DNA of 62,822 nt from assembly GCA_021325385.1 (NCBI GenBank), contig JAJPHH010000012.1:1-62822 (forward strand), in the 5' to 3' direction. This document shows positions 53,628 through 62,822 of the stretch, piece after piece. The notes under the pieces are model-generated. The model saw nothing but the letters and a program-made list of their open reading frames with translations, did not search any database and was not told the origin of the DNA. The stretch comes from Alphaproteobacteria bacterium. Lineage in GTDB: Bacteria > Pseudomonadota > Alphaproteobacteria > Rhizobiales > Beijerinckiaceae. Made by a program: the position numbers and the translations under genes. Each line of letters begins with the position of its first letter. Position 1 is the first letter of the stretch.

Positions 53628-55136
53628 TCAAGCCGCGGCGTCGTCGGCGCCGTCGTCCGGCTCGCTGGTTTCGACGCCGATATCCTTCATCTTGCGATAG
53701 AGGGTCGAGCGCCCGATGCCGAGCTTACGGGCCATTTTCGACATCTGGCCGCGATAATGAGAGAGCGCGAATCGAATCGCCTCGGCCTCGATCTCTTCGA
53801 GCCTGCGCACGTCGCCGGATTCATCGAGCATTCGCAGCACATTGGGATCGCGCGGCTCGAACAGCGGCGGCGGATTTTCGGCGGCCGGCGGCTCGGCGCG
53901 CTCGACCGGCGCCGGCGGCGCCGCGATCGGCGGAATGCGGACGTCGAAGCCGGCGACCTGCGCGGCGATTTGCGGAAACTCGGCCGCGGTCAGTTCATCG
54001 CCGTCGGCGAGCACGACGGCGCGAAACAAGGCGTTTTCGAGTTGACGCACATTGCCGGGCCATTGGTAGGCGGAGAGCAAGGCGAGCGCCTCGCTCGAAA
54101 GGCCGCGAATTCGCTTGCCCTCTTCGGCGCAGAAACGAGCGAGAAAGCGTCGCGCGAGATCAGGCACGTCCTGCGCCCGCGCCCTCAGCGGCGGAATCGT
54201 GATCGGAAAGACGTTGAGACGGTAGAACAGATCCTCGCGGAAGCGGCCGCGCCGCACGAGCTCGACCAGGTTCTGATTGGTCGCCGAAACGAGACGAATA
54301 TCGATTTTGAGGGGACGGCGGGCGCCGATCGGATCGATCTCGCCCTCCTGCAGGGCGCGCAGCAATTTGACCTGGGCGTCCATCGGCAGTTCGCCGATCT
54401 CGTCGAGGAACAACGTGCCGCCATTCGCCTCGGCGAATTTGCCGATATGTTTTTCGGTCGCGCCGGTGAAGGCGCCTTTCTCGTGGCCGAAAAGGATCGA
54501 TTCGACCAGGTTCTCAGGCAGCGCGCCGCAATTGACCGCGACGAACGGCTTGCCGCGCCGCTCGGAGGAGCCTTGGATGGCGCGCGCCATCAATTCTTTG
54601 CCGACGCCCGATTCGCCTTCGATAAGGACCGGGATGTTCGATTTGGCGGCGCGCTCGGCGAGCCGGATCACGCGGCTCATATTTTCTGACTTGGTGACGA
54701 TGTCGCGGAAACTCAGTTCGCCGGCGTTGCGCCGGGTCGCACGGCGCAACTCGTCCTCGAGCGCGTCGACGCGCAGCGCGTTCTTGATCGAGACCTGCAG
54801 GCGCTCGGCCCCGACCGGCTTGACGACGAAGTCGAGCGCGCCGGCGCGCATCGCCGAAATGACGGCTTCGATCGAGCCATGCGCGGTCTGGACGATGGCG
54901 GGAACCGTGATCTGGCTCTTGCGCATGCGCTCGAGCACGCCCATCCCGTCGAGATCAGGCATGACCAAGTCGAGAATCGCGAGATCGACCGGCTGACGAT
55001 CCGAAGCCTGCAGCCGCGCGAGCGCGGCTTCGCCTGATTCGGCCGTCTCCGCTTCATAGCCGAAGCGCCGAATCATCGCCTCCAACAGCCGCCTTTGAAT
55101 CGGATCGTCGTCGACTATCAGAACCAAAGCGGCCAT
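53628..55136 (-). CDS. Sigma-54-dependent response regulator
   Basis: Two-component regulator of 502 residues: receiver domain (about 1-120) with Asp56 as phosphorylation site (AILDLVMPD), AAA+ domain (about 145-385) with Walker A GESGVGKE and the sigma-54-contact loop GAFTGA, and a Fis-type helix-turn-helix at the end (about 445-485; MARKLGIGRSTLYRKM). No kinase gene is adjacent, so its partner is unknown. The ATG drops 57 residues of the longer frame, which overlap the promoter of pepF. It is divergent from pepF. Confidence 0.93.
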   Translation of the reverse strand: MAALVLIVDDDPIQRRLLEAMIRRFGYEAETAESGEAALARLQASDRQPVDLAILDLVMPDLDGMGVLERMRKSQITVPAIVQTAHGSIEAVISAMRAGALDFVVKPVGAERLQVSIKNALRVDALEDELRRATRRNAGELSFRDIVTKSENMSRVIRLAERAAKSNIPVLIEGESGVGKELMARAIQGSSERRGKPFVAVNCGALPENLVESILFGHEKGAFTGATEKHIGKFAEANGGTLFLDEIGELPMDAQVKLLRALQEGEIDPIGARRPLKIDIRLVSATNQNLVELVRRGRFREDLFYRLNVFPITIPPLRARAQDVPDLARRFLARFCAEEGKRIRGLSSEALALLSAYQWPGNVRQLENALFRAVVLADGDELTAAEFPQIAAQVAGFDVRIPPIAAPPAPVERAEPPAAENPPPLFEPRDPNVLRMLDESGDVRRLEEIEAEAIRFALSHYRGQMSKMARKLGIGRSTLYRKMKDIGVETSEPDDGADDAAA

Positions 55137-55306
55137 CAGCGCTTCCCTTGTCGCGGCGGCGGCCGCTGTTTCGGGCGCATGCTGCGCGAACGCAGTAAAC
55201 ACCGCCTTAACGGCGTCCCATTTTGGCGCCCCGCTGGCGCTGCGCCGCCCGTTGAACGCGCCGGCGCAATGGCCGATATAGGCCGAGCACCGATGACGAG
55301 GCCGCA

Positions 55307-57148
55307 ATGATTTTGAAGCACGCAGGAGCCTTTCAAGCCGAATCGAGCAACGCGGCCGCCGGCGAGCCGGATCTCGGCGCCTTGCCGGAATGGCGGCTCG
55401 ACGATCTTTATTCGGGCATGGATTCGCCGGCTTTCGCCGAGGACGCGCGGCGAGCCGCCAGTGAAGCGAAATCCTTCGCCGCAGCCTATCGCGGCAAGCT
55501 GGCCGAGATTGCGCGCAGCGAAGCCGCCGGCGACAAGCTCGCCGCGGCGGTTAGAACTTACGAATCGATGCAGGACCTGGTCGGCCGGCTCGTCTCGTAC
55601 GCCGGCCTCGTCTATGCCGGCGACACCAGCGATCCGGCACGGGCCAAGTTCTATGGCGACGTCCAGCAGAAGGCGACCGACATCGCCGGCAACTTATTGT
55701 TCTTCGAACTCGAGCTCAATCGGCTCGACGACAAGCTGATCGAGGCCGCGCTCGAAAGTTCCGCGCTCGCCCATTACCGGCCGTGGCTCGAAGACATCAG
55801 GCGCGAGCGGCCGCATCAGCTCAGCGACGAGCTCGAGCAACTCTTCCTGGAGAAGTCGGTGAGCGGCGTCGCGGCGTGGAATCGCCTGTTCGACGAGACG
55901 ATCTCCTCCTTACGCTTCAAATTCGAGGGCGAAGAGCTGACGCTCGAGCCGCTCTTGGCCAAGATGCAGGATCCGGACGAAACGAAACGCGAGGCCGCTG
56001 CCCATGCGCTCGCCGAGACGCTCGGCGCCAATTTGCGCATCTTCACGCTGATCTCCAACACGCTCGCCAAGGACAAGGAGATTTCCGACCGCTGGCGCAA
56101 ATTCGCCGACATCGCCGATTCGCGCCACCTCGCCAACCGCGTCGAACGCGAAGTGGTGGAAGCCCTAGTCGACGCGGTGACCAGCTCCTATCCGCGGCTT
56201 TCGCATCGTTATTACAAATTGAAGGCGCGCTGGTTCGGCAAGGACCAGCTCAATCATTGGGACCGCAACGCGCCGCTGCCGGACGCGCCGGAGCGCATCT
56301 ATACGTGGACCGCAGCGCGGGACACGGTGCTCGAGGCCTATCGCGGCTTCTCGCCGCGCATGGCCGACATCGCCAAGCGGTTCTTCGACGAAGGCTGGAT
56401 CGACGCGCCGGTTCGGCCGGGCAAGGCGCCCGGCGCCTTCGCCCATCCGACGACGCCCTCGGCGCATCCTTACGTGCTGGTCAATTATCTCGGCAAGCCA
56501 CGCGACGTGATGACGTTGGCTCATGAGCTCGGCCACGGCGTGCATCAAACTTTGGCGGCGCCGAACGGCGCGTTGATGGCGCCGACGCCGCTCACCCTGG
56601 CGGAGACCGCCTCGGTGTTCGGCGAGATGCTGACCTTCCGGGCGCTGCTCGCCGCAACCAGCGACGCGGCGACTCGCAAAGCGATGCTCGCCGCCAAGGT
56701 CGAGGACATGCTGAACACCGTCGTTCGGCAAATCGCATTCTACATCTTCGAGCGCAGGCTGCACACCGAGCGCAAGCAGGGCGAGCTGACCTCGGACGAC
56801 ATCTGCCGTCTATGGATGGGCGTTCAGGCCGACAGTCTGGGCCCAGCGATCAAGCTCGGCCCCGGCTATGAGACGTACTGGGCCTATATCGGCCATTTCA
56901 TCCATTCGCCGTTCTATGTCTACGCCTACGCATTCGGCGACTGCCTGGTGAATTCGCTTTACGGCGTCTACGAGAACGCGCGCGAGGGCTTCGCCGAACG
57001 GTACCTCGCTATGCTGGCGGCGGGCGGCACTAAGCACCATTCCGAGCTGCTGAAGCCGTTCGGACTCGACGCGCGCGACCCGTCCTTCTGGCGCATCGGC
57101 CTGTCGCTGATCGAGCGGATGATCGGGGAGTTGGAGGGAATGGGGTAG
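55307..57148 (+). CDS. pepF: Oligoendopeptidase F (M3 family)
   Basis: Cytoplasmic zinc peptidase that cuts oligopeptides. The 613-residue protein has the zinc motif HELGH at 406-410, followed by GVHQ and the downstream Glu ligand region ETASVFGEM, and the M3 C-terminal pattern HFIHSPFYVYAYAFGD. The ATG lies between two divergent genes. It is followed by a dispersed repeat and then by the ABC1 kinase gene. Confidence 0.94.
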   Translation: MILKHAGAFQAESSNAAAGEPDLGALPEWRLDDLYSGMDSPAFAEDARRAASEAKSFAAAYRGKLAEIARSEAAGDKLAAAVRTYESMQDLVGRLVSYAGLVYAGDTSDPARAKFYGDVQQKATDIAGNLLFFELELNRLDDKLIEAALESSALAHYRPWLEDIRRERPHQLSDELEQLFLEKSVSGVAAWNRLFDETISSLRFKFEGEELTLEPLLAKMQDPDETKREAAAHALAETLGANLRIFTLISNTLAKDKEISDRWRKFADIADSRHLANRVEREVVEALVDAVTSSYPRLSHRYYKLKARWFGKDQLNHWDRNAPLPDAPERIYTWTAARDTVLEAYRGFSPRMADIAKRFFDEGWIDAPVRPGKAPGAFAHPTTPSAHPYVLVNYLGKPRDVMTLAHELGHGVHQTLAAPNGALMAPTPLTLAETASVFGEMLTFRALLAATSDAATRKAMLAAKVEDMLNTVVRQIAFYIFERRLHTERKQGELTSDDICRLWMGVQADSLGPAIKLGPGYETYWAYIGHFIHSPFYVYAYAFGDCLVNSLYGVYENAREGFAERYLAMLAAGGTKHHSELLKPFGLDARDPSFWRIGLSLIERMIGELEGMG

Positions 57149-57153
57149 TACTT

Positions 57154-57292
57154 CCTCCCCCGTCGAAGACGGGGGAGGGGGACCGGCCGAAGGCCGGTGG
57201 AGGGGGCCGCGGCGGTTGGGATTTATCCTGATAGGCCGGAGCTCCCTCCACCATGCTTCGCATGGTCCCCCTCCCCCGCTTCGCGGGGGAGG
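57154..57292. repeat. Dispersed palindromic repeat, copy 2
   Basis: Same framework as 18198-18342: outer CCTCCCCCG / CGGGGGAGG, inner GGGGGACC / GGTCCCCC, with GGTGGAGGG and CCCTCCACC blocks. It starts 5 bp after the pepF stop and ends 16 bp before the next gene, so it fills the whole gap and may act as terminator. Confidence 0.85.
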
Positions 57293-57308
57293 ATAAATCG
57301 GGACGTAC

Positions 57309-58670
57309 ATGCAAGACAACGAAGCTAATCGTTTTTCGGCGCGGGCGGCGCGCTACGCCCGCGTCGGCGCAAATGTCGGCGCTTTGGCCGCTCGCATCGC
57401 GTCGAACCGGCTCATCGGCGCCCAGGACCCGCGCAGCCAAGCCCAAGCGCTGGCCGGCGCCCTCGGCTCGCTGAAGGGGCCGCTGATGAAAGTCGCCCAG
57501 ATGCTGGCGACGATCCCTGAAGCGCTGCCGCCCGATTACGCTGAAGAATTGATGCGCCTGCAAGCCGAGGCGCCGGCAATGGGCGCCGCTTTCGTCAAGC
57601 GCCGCATGCAGGCCGAGCTCGGCCCGAACTGGCGCAGCCGCTTCGCCGAATTCGATCTTCATCCCGCGGCGGCCGCCTCGCTCGGCCAAGTCCATCGCGC
57701 GGCGGCGCTGGACGGCGAGCGCCTCGCTTGCAAACTGCAATATCCTGAAATGGCCTCCGCGGTCGAAGCCGATCTCGCCAATCTCGATCTGATCTTTTCA
57801 ATCCACCGCCGTATGGGACCGGCGATCGACACGCGCGAAATCGCGGCCGAGATCGGCGCGCGGGTTCGCGAGGAGCTCGATTACGCTCGCGAAGCCAAGC
57901 TCGCGACGCTCTATCGCCTCATGCTCGCCGATCGCCCGATGGTGCGCGTGCCGCGCATCGTCGAGGCGCTGTCGACGCGCCGCCTCTTGACCATGCAATG
58001 GCTCGACGGCGAGAAGCTGGTCAAATTCGAGAAGGCGCCGCAGGAGACGCGCAACGCCATCGCCCTCGCCCTGTTCGAAGCCTGGTGGCGGCCCTTCTCG
58101 CATTACGGCGTCATCCACGGCGATCCGCATCTCGGCAATTATACGATCGTCGCGAGCGGCGACGAGATCGCCGGCGTCAATCTTTTCGATTATGGCTGCA
58201 TCCGGATATTCCCGGCGAGTTTCGTCGGCGGCGTCGTCGAGTTGTACGAAGGCCTGAAGTCGAACGACCGGGCGCGCATCGTACACGCCTACGAGACCTG
58301 GGGCTTCGCGAACTTGAAGCGCGAGACCATCGACGCGCTCACCATCTGGGCGCGCTTCATCTATGGGCCGCTGATCGACGACCGCGTCCGCACCATCGCC
58401 GACGGCGTCAAGCCCAGCCATTATGGCAGACGCGAAGCCTTCGCGGTGCATCAGGCGCTGAAGGCCCAGGGGCCCCTGACCGTGCCGCGCGAATTCGTGT
58501 TCATGGACCGCGCCGCGATCGGCCTCGGCGGCGTCTTCTTGCGGCTCGGCGCGGCGCTGAACTTTCATCGGCTGTTCGAAGCGGCGATCGAGGGCTTTGC
58601 GGTAGAAGAGGCGGCGAATCGACAGGCGACGGCGTTGCGCGAGGCAGGGCTCGAGCCTGCGGCCGGCTAA
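57309..58670 (+). CDS. ABC1/ADCK (UbiB-like) atypical kinase
   Basis: Protein-kinase-like fold ATPase; relatives support ubiquinone metabolism. The 453 residues hold the KxxQ helix (GPLMKVAQML), an Ala-rich nucleotide loop AAAASLGQVHRA, the invariant Lys (LACKLQYP), the catalytic-loop HGDPHLGNY and the metal-binding FDYGCIR. Not next to ubiquinone genes; UbiB proper usually has C-terminal membrane helices, which I do not see here, so it is more like the general AarF group. Confidence 0.88.
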   Translation: MQDNEANRFSARAARYARVGANVGALAARIASNRLIGAQDPRSQAQALAGALGSLKGPLMKVAQMLATIPEALPPDYAEELMRLQAEAPAMGAAFVKRRMQAELGPNWRSRFAEFDLHPAAAASLGQVHRAAALDGERLACKLQYPEMASAVEADLANLDLIFSIHRRMGPAIDTREIAAEIGARVREELDYAREAKLATLYRLMLADRPMVRVPRIVEALSTRRLLTMQWLDGEKLVKFEKAPQETRNAIALALFEAWWRPFSHYGVIHGDPHLGNYTIVASGDEIAGVNLFDYGCIRIFPASFVGGVVELYEGLKSNDRARIVHAYETWGFANLKRETIDALTIWARFIYGPLIDDRVRTIADGVKPSHYGRREAFAVHQALKAQGPLTVPREFVFMDRAAIGLGGVFLRLGAALNFHRLFEAAIEGFAVEEAANRQATALREAGLEPAAG

Positions 58671-58673
58671 GAA

Positions 58674-59240
58674 TCAGCGCGACGCTTTGTCAAGCTCGCG
58701 TGCATTGCTTCGCGTCAGTCCGAAGCTGCGAATTATTTCCTCCGCGGTGGAAGCGGCAGATCTGATCTCGGAATTCAATTTGAGGCAGCCGCCCCGCGGG
58801 ACGGGCGCATCGTTGTAGACGAGCCTGAAGCTGTTCAGCGCCTCCATGGACGCGGTTTTCCGTCGCTCGATCCGGTCGGGATTGGCGATTCGTCGCGCGA
58901 TTTCCTCATCGGAGCAATAAAGGAAAACGGGCAGCAACTGGCCGCCGTTCCGTCGCACGAGCGCTTCGAATTGTTCGAACGATGGACGGTCAGTCGGCTC
59001 GGAATAGCAAAACGTCATGACAACCAGCGGGACATCATGTCGCGCCGCCAGTTCGAGCGCCGAAAGCCGAACCTGATGAACAAGGTCCCAAAATCCAGGC
59101 GCGCCGAAGTCGAACATCGTTCGCGCAAAGTCGATCGCGGCGTGATTGTCTAAAAGTCGGCCTGATATGGCGTCAAGCAACGCCTTTGCGACGGTCAATT
59201 TACCCGTGGCGGGCGCGCCATGCAGGAAAACAAGTTTCAT
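58674..59240 (-). CDS. Small P-loop NTPase (shikimate/AAA kinase-like)
   Basis: The 188-residue protein begins MKLVFLHGAPATGKLT, a Walker A loop at the N-terminus, and continues with DNHAAIDFARTMFDFG and a VMTFCYSEP strand that may act as Walker B-like. It resembles adenylate/shikimate kinase-type enzymes for small substrates; target unknown. It is convergent with the ABC1 gene (stop codons 3 bp apart). Confidence 0.8.
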   Translation of the reverse strand: MKLVFLHGAPATGKLTVAKALLDAISGRLLDNHAAIDFARTMFDFGAPGFWDLVHQVRLSALELAARHDVPLVVMTFCYSEPTDRPSFEQFEALVRRNGGQLLPVFLYCSDEEIARRIANPDRIERRKTASMEALNSFRLVYNDAPVPRGGCLKLNSEIRSAASTAEEIIRSFGLTRSNARELDKASR

Positions 59241-59277
59241 TGACGAACGTCTTTGAGTCCGTGCGAGCGGTCAGCGC

Positions 59278-59907
59278 TCACAGCTTGTACAAAATCGGCA
59301 GCTTCGGCGCGATCACGTAATTGAGTTGGACGAGCAGGATGAACGCGACGCCCAGACCGACATGGACGAGGCCGAGCGCGGCGCCGAAAGCGTAAAGCGC
59401 CTGTGCGTAAATGATCCGCCTACAAATCGCGCCGGCGATTTCCGGCGGCGCGTCGACGCGAACGAGCCGGGCGCGCTCGGCATAGAGCCAGCAAGCCATC
59501 AAAGCCAATCCGGCGAAAAGGATGTTCGCCCAATAGAGAAAGAAGGCGACGCGGTAGGAAAAGAACTCCGCCAAGAGCCGCGTCGAGAAGGGCATCAGCG
59601 TAATCACCGCCAGAAAGACGAAATGCAGCCAACTCAAATTGCGGTCGGCGCGTTGAAGGTGATTGAGCTGCGTCTGCTGGCCGAGCCAGAATATGCCGAG
59701 CGTCATCATGCTCATGAGCCAAGCGACGAGTCGCGGCGCGAGGGCGACGAGGCCGGCCCAAAGCTCGGCCTCGGAATGAACGCCGCTCGTCTCGGGCAGA
59801 TGAATGTCGAGCACAAGCAGCGTCATGGCGACGGCGAAGATGCCGTCGCTCAACGCCGCAATGCGGCCGACGTCCTGGCCGGCGAGTCGATTATAGACCA
59901 CGCCCAT
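59278..59907 (-). CDS. TMEM175 (DUF1211)-family potassium channel-like protein
   Basis: The 209-residue protein has six hydrophobic helices. The family motif at TM1 reads LSDGIFAVAMTLLVLDI (compare FSDGVFAIA). Bacterial TMEM175 homologues form K+ channels as tetramers. A second family feature is the WL-rich third helix (LGIFWLGQQTQLNHL). A single-gene unit by its surroundings. Confidence 0.88.
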   Translation of the reverse strand: MGVVYNRLAGQDVGRIAALSDGIFAVAMTLLVLDIHLPETSGVHSEAELWAGLVALAPRLVAWLMSMMTLGIFWLGQQTQLNHLQRADRNLSWLHFVFLAVITLMPFSTRLLAEFFSYRVAFFLYWANILFAGLALMACWLYAERARLVRVDAPPEIAGAICRRIIYAQALYAFGAALGLVHVGLGVAFILLVQLNYVIAPKLPILYKL

Positions 59908-59962
59908 GCCGAAAGATTCGCGACAATCGGCGGCGGCGTCAATCGGCGGCTTTCATTCTCCA

Positions 59963-60042
59963 TGTCATCCCGCGCAGCGAGAATCAGGCCGAGCAAGCTT
60001 TCAAGCGCGGCGATTCTGGATTCCCGCTTACGCGGGAATGAC
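59963..60042. repeat. REP-like inverted repeat
   Basis: The ends TGTCATCCCGCGC and GCGGGAATGACA pair imperfectly, with GAGAATC and GATTCT inside; the right half holds the hairpin TTCCCGCTTACGCGGGAA. It shares the GTCATTCCCGCG block with the repeats at 1518-2079. Confidence 0.75.
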
Positions 60043-60066
60043 ATTTCCGGGCAATGACGGTCGCCG

Positions 60067-61224
60067 CTACCGCCCGATCTGGTCGATCTCCTCGAAGCGA
60101 TCGCCAACGACCTTGTTGACGAAGATCACCGCGGCGAGGTTGTCGCCCTTGTCGCTCCATTCGACCGGATTGGCGTAAGCGATCCCTTGGAGCTTGATCG
60201 CTTTGAGCGCGGCAAGGACGTCGGCGCGAGCGGGCATGGCGCCTTTCGCCTTGGCCGCAGTCTCGATCGCGGCCATCAGCACGCGCGCCGAATCGTAGGA
60301 ATTGGCGGCGTAATTATAGATCGGGCCGTATTTGGCCTGATAGGCGGCGGCGAATTCGGCGGAGCCTGGCACTTTGCCCAGGGCCGGCGCGGCGGAAAGA
60401 ATCCGCACGCCTTCGCCTTTCCCCGCGGCGCCGACCGCGGGCAGGATGAAGCCCTTGACGTCCCAGCAGCCGTCGCCGCAGGCGAACAGCTGATTGAACC
60501 CCTCGGCGCGCATCTCTTTCAAGATCAGCGCTCCTTCTCTGATGCCGCCGAAGAAGAGAACGTCGAATTCCTTGGGCAAGGCTTTGACGAGATCGGCGAA
60601 TTGCGTGTCGCCGACCTTCACCGCTCGCCGCGCGACGCCAGCGCCGCCTTTGGCCTCGAAGCCTTTGACGAAACTGTCCGCGAGGCCTTTGCCGTAAGCC
60701 GTGCCGTCGTCGACGACCACAGCGCGCCGCTTGCCCATCTTCTCGATCAGGTAGGCGGCGAGGCCTGGCCCCTTCCGATCGTCGCGATTGGTCAGGCGGA
60801 AGACGTTGGGCAGGCCGTTCTCGGTCACGGCTGGATTGGACGACATCGGCGTAATCATCGGCAGGCCACAGCCGGCATAGACTTTCGATGCGGCGATGGT
60901 GACGCCGCTATTGACATGGCCGACGACGCCAAGCGCCGGGCCGTCGCAGAAGCTTTTGGCGACTTTCTCGCCCTCGGCGGCGTCCGCCTTGTCGTCCGCC
61001 GCGTCGGCGACGACCTTCGCGCCGAGAACGCCGCCGGCCGCATTCTTCTCGGCCACGGCGAGATCGACCGCCTGGCGCATTTCGACGCCGAAAGTCGCCG
61101 AGCCGGTGGTGAGCGGGCCGCCGATTCCGATGTGAATTTCCTGTCCGGCGAGTTGAGCCGACGCGGACGAGCCGGCGGCGACGAGGAAAAAAGCAACAAA
61201 CCAGGGAGCGGCGAAGCGCGGCAT
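60067..61224 (-). CDS. Branched-chain amino acid-type ABC substrate-binding protein (LivJ family), orphan
   Basis: Periplasmic binding protein of 385 residues with a signal peptide (about 1-23, SASA-QLA) and the family pattern IHIGIGGPLTTGSATFGVEM, GVVGHVNSGVTIAAS and FRLTNRDDRKG. GGGAGG lies before the ATG. No liv permease or ATPase genes are next to it, so it probably serves a transporter elsewhere. Ligand may be an amino acid, amide or aromatic acid. Confidence 0.9.
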   Translation of the reverse strand: MPRFAAPWFVAFFLVAAGSSASAQLAGQEIHIGIGGPLTTGSATFGVEMRQAVDLAVAEKNAAGGVLGAKVVADAADDKADAAEGEKVAKSFCDGPALGVVGHVNSGVTIAASKVYAGCGLPMITPMSSNPAVTENGLPNVFRLTNRDDRKGPGLAAYLIEKMGKRRAVVVDDGTAYGKGLADSFVKGFEAKGGAGVARRAVKVGDTQFADLVKALPKEFDVLFFGGIREGALILKEMRAEGFNQLFACGDGCWDVKGFILPAVGAAGKGEGVRILSAAPALGKVPGSAEFAAAYQAKYGPIYNYAANSYDSARVLMAAIETAAKAKGAMPARADVLAALKAIKLQGIAYANPVEWSDKGDNLAAVIFVNKVVGDRFEEIDQIGR

Positions 61225-61363
61225 TCTAACCTCCCAAAAGCCTTTGTTTGGTTAGAGACTAGCTGAGCCGTTATGCTGGGTAAACATCGTTTTGATGGTT
61301 ATAGATTAATGCCGGCGACGGGACGAAATCCGCGCCGCGGCGACAACGCCACGAATGGATCGC

Positions 61364-62017
61364 CTAAAAGCCGCGCTCGGCTAGAATTCTCGCGACATGC
61401 TCGCGCAATTCGCCGACGCCGTCGCCCCGGCGGGCCGAGGTGACGAGCACGTTCGGAAATGCTGCGGGACGCCTGCTCAGCGCCGCTTCGACGCTTTCAA
61501 CCCGCGCGGCCCGCTCGGCCGGCTTGATCTCGTCCGCCTTGGTCAGGACGACCGCGTAGGAGACGGCGGCCTCGTCGAGCGCCGTCATCATCTCGACGTC
61601 CTTGTCCTTGAAGCCATGCCGGCCGTCGACGAGCAGGAAGACGCGCAAAAGCGACGCGCGGCCGCGAAGATAGTCGCGGATCAATTTGCCCCAGGCGGCG
61701 GCCTTCTCCTTGCCGACCGCCGCATAGCCGTAGCCTGGCATGTCGACGAGCAGCAGCTTGCCGGCGAGATCGAAGAAAATCAGCTCTTGCGTGCGGCCCG
61801 GCGTGTGCGAGGTCCGCGCCAAGGTCTGCCGACCGGTCAGCGCGTTGATCAACGAGGACTTGCCGACATTCGAGCGGCCGGCGAAGGCGATTTCGGGCGG
61901 CCCGATTGGCGGCAGCGTCTCGAGCCGCGCCGCCGCATGGACGAATTGGCAAGGCCCGGCGAAGAGCTTGCGGCCGGCCTCGAAAGCGTCGCTATTCGGC
62001 TTCGCGTTCGCGTCCAT
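61364..62017 (-). CDS. engB: Ribosome biogenesis GTPase EngB (YsxC/YihA)
   Basis: Essential GTPase for assembly of the large ribosomal subunit. The 217-residue protein has G1 GRSNVGKSS at 47-55, G2 Thr (SHTPGRTQ), G3 DMPGYG and G4 TKAD. Its start overlaps the end of yidC by 26 bp, as common in this group. In many relatives argB follows; here a LivJ-type gene follows instead. Confidence 0.93.
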   Translation of the reverse strand: MDANAKPNSDAFEAGRKLFAGPCQFVHAAARLETLPPIGPPEIAFAGRSNVGKSSLINALTGRQTLARTSHTPGRTQELIFFDLAGKLLLVDMPGYGYAAVGKEKAAAWGKLIRDYLRGRASLLRVFLLVDGRHGFKDKDVEMMTALDEAAVSYAVVLTKADEIKPAERAARVESVEAALSRRPAAFPNVLVTSARRGDGVGELREHVARILAERGF

Positions 62018-62822
62018 AGGCCGCGCGCTCCGCCGCATCGCTTGGGCCGGGCTTCTTGCGGCCCTCGGTCCGCTCGCGCGTCTTCTCTTTGCGCGCCGGC
62101 TCGACCCGCGGCGGATCTGACGGCGCCGCTCCTTCGCCCGGCCGGCGCTTGAACAGCTTGGCGAGATTGTCCCACAGTTCGACCTTCACGCCGGCGCGGC
62201 GCATGATCACATATTGCTGGATCACCGACAGCGTGTTGTTGCAGGTCCAGTAGATGACCAGGCCGGACGGAAACGAACCGAGCATGAAGGTGAAGATCAC
62301 CGGCATCCACGAGAACATCGTCTTTTGAACCGGATCCGCGGGCTCGGGATTCATCTTCATCTGGACGAACATCGAAACGCCCATGATCAGCGGCCAGATG
62401 CCGAGGATCAGGAAATGGCCGAAGACCGGAATCACGGTCGGGTTCCAGGGAACGAGGCCGAACAGCGTGAAGACGTTGGTCGGATCGGGCGCAGAAAGGT
62501 CCTTGATCCAACCGAAGAACGGGGCCTGACGCATCTCGATGGTGATGAAAATCACCTTGTAGAGCGCGAAGAAAACCGGGATCTGGATCACCATCGGCAG
62601 ACAGCCGGCGACCGGATTGACGCCTTCGCGCTTGAACAGCTCCATCTGCTCTTGCTGCTGTTTGACGCGGTCCTCCGGGTAGCGCTCCTTGAGCGCGGCG
62701 ATCTGCGGCTGGATCGCCTTCATCTTGGCCATCGACGCATAGGAGCGGTTGGCGAGCGGGAAGAAGACGAGCTTGACCAGGATCGTGACGCAGATGATCG
62801 CCACGCCGAAATTGCCGACGAT
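61992..62822 (-). CDS. yidC: Membrane protein insertase YidC, C-terminal part (cut by the window)
   Basis: The visible 276 residues are the conserved C-terminal half of YidC, which inserts and folds inner-membrane proteins with or without Sec. It shows [20 protein letters not shown], the C1-loop helices and [33 protein letters not shown], then [24 protein letters not shown]. The positively charged groove residue is expected further upstream. The frame is open through the right edge; the internal GTG at 62804 is not the true start. The tail is basic and Pro-rich. Confidence 0.95.
   Translation of the reverse strand: MVGNFGVAIICVTILVKLVFFPLANRSYASMAKMKAIQPQIAALKERYPEDRVKQQQEQMELFKREGVNPVAGCLPMVIQIPVFFALYKVIFITIEMRQAPFFGWIKDLSAPDPTNVFTLFGLVPWNPTVIPVFGHFLILGIWPLIMGVSMFVQMKMNPEPADPVQKTMFSWMPVIFTFMLGSFPSGLVIYWTCNNTLSVIQQYVIMRRAGVKVELWDNLAKLFKRRPGEGAAPSDPPRVEPARKEKTRERTEGRKKPGPSDAAERAAYGREREAE

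Overview
The window reads as chromosomal DNA of a high-GC alphaproteobacterium, most likely a member of the Hyphomicrobiales (Rhizobiales). The family placement (Beijerinckiaceae/Methylocystaceae-like) is a guess. Evidence: pal-cpoB-tilS-ftsH-glmM in one row, an Omp25/31-type porin, paired YcbB-type L,D-transpeptidase and DUF882 genes, cysteine-free ribosomal protein L36, yidC followed by engB, BioY, and scattered REP-like palindromes. Coding density is high. I see no rRNA, tRNA, CRISPR, transposase or prophage gene. Both ends are arbitrary cuts; yidC runs off the right end.

Layout. 0.2-3.7 kb: argJ, mutT and xerC, with a cluster of nested palindromes between argJ and mutT. 3.6-10.6 kb: a small membrane protein, then the envelope and housekeeping block pal-cpoB-tilS-ftsH-glmM, here without tolQRAB directly upstream. 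10.9-16.7 kb: porin, EamA permease, dienelactone hydrolase, purC and an MHS-type MFS symporter. 16.7-18.1 kb: modB and a short modC behind a Mo-box-like operator, with no modA between. 18.2-24.2 kb: a compact catabolic-looking locus, in which a cyclase-family metal hydrolase and an FAH-family enzyme diverge from a five-gene operon (binding protein, GntR/FCD regulator, ATPase, two permeases). 24.3-32.4 kb: psuG-psuK for pseudouridine breakdown, an alpha/beta hydrolase coupled to a TPR protein, L36, a GlsB-like membrane protein, bioY with a thioesterase, an MBL hydrolase and a DUF1499 protein. 32.8-33.2 kb: a deletion scar joining the start of a DUF898 gene to the end of an M48 peptidase gene. 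33.2-46.2 kb: DmdB-like acyl-CoA ligase with MarR, an unusual Nramp, HAD, Uma2, amidase, SDR, a GT2/GT21-type glycosyltransferase, methyltransferase, CaiB-type CoA transferase, GNAT, PNPOx-like and DUF2314 proteins. 46.6-49.6 kb: LysR divergent from an FMN reductase, RutE-like reductase and DoxX. 49.9-55.1 kb: DUF882, L,D-transpeptidase and a sigma-54 response regulator. 55.3-62.8 kb: PepF, ABC1 kinase, small NTPase, TMEM175-like channel, an orphan LivJ-type binding protein, engB and yidC.

How the genes fit together. Three envelope themes recur: Tol-Pal/CpoB constriction with FtsH quality control, peptidoglycan remodelling (YcbB-type Ldt and DUF882, with GlmM supplying precursor), and YidC insertion. 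The rest is scattered accessory metabolism and transport. I found no defence island or obvious new multi-gene machine. The best candidates for follow-up are the FAH/cyclase/ABC locus, the modBC operon with its operator, the DUF898-M48 deletion fusion, the Nramp with altered metal-site motifs, and the dispersed palindromic repeats.
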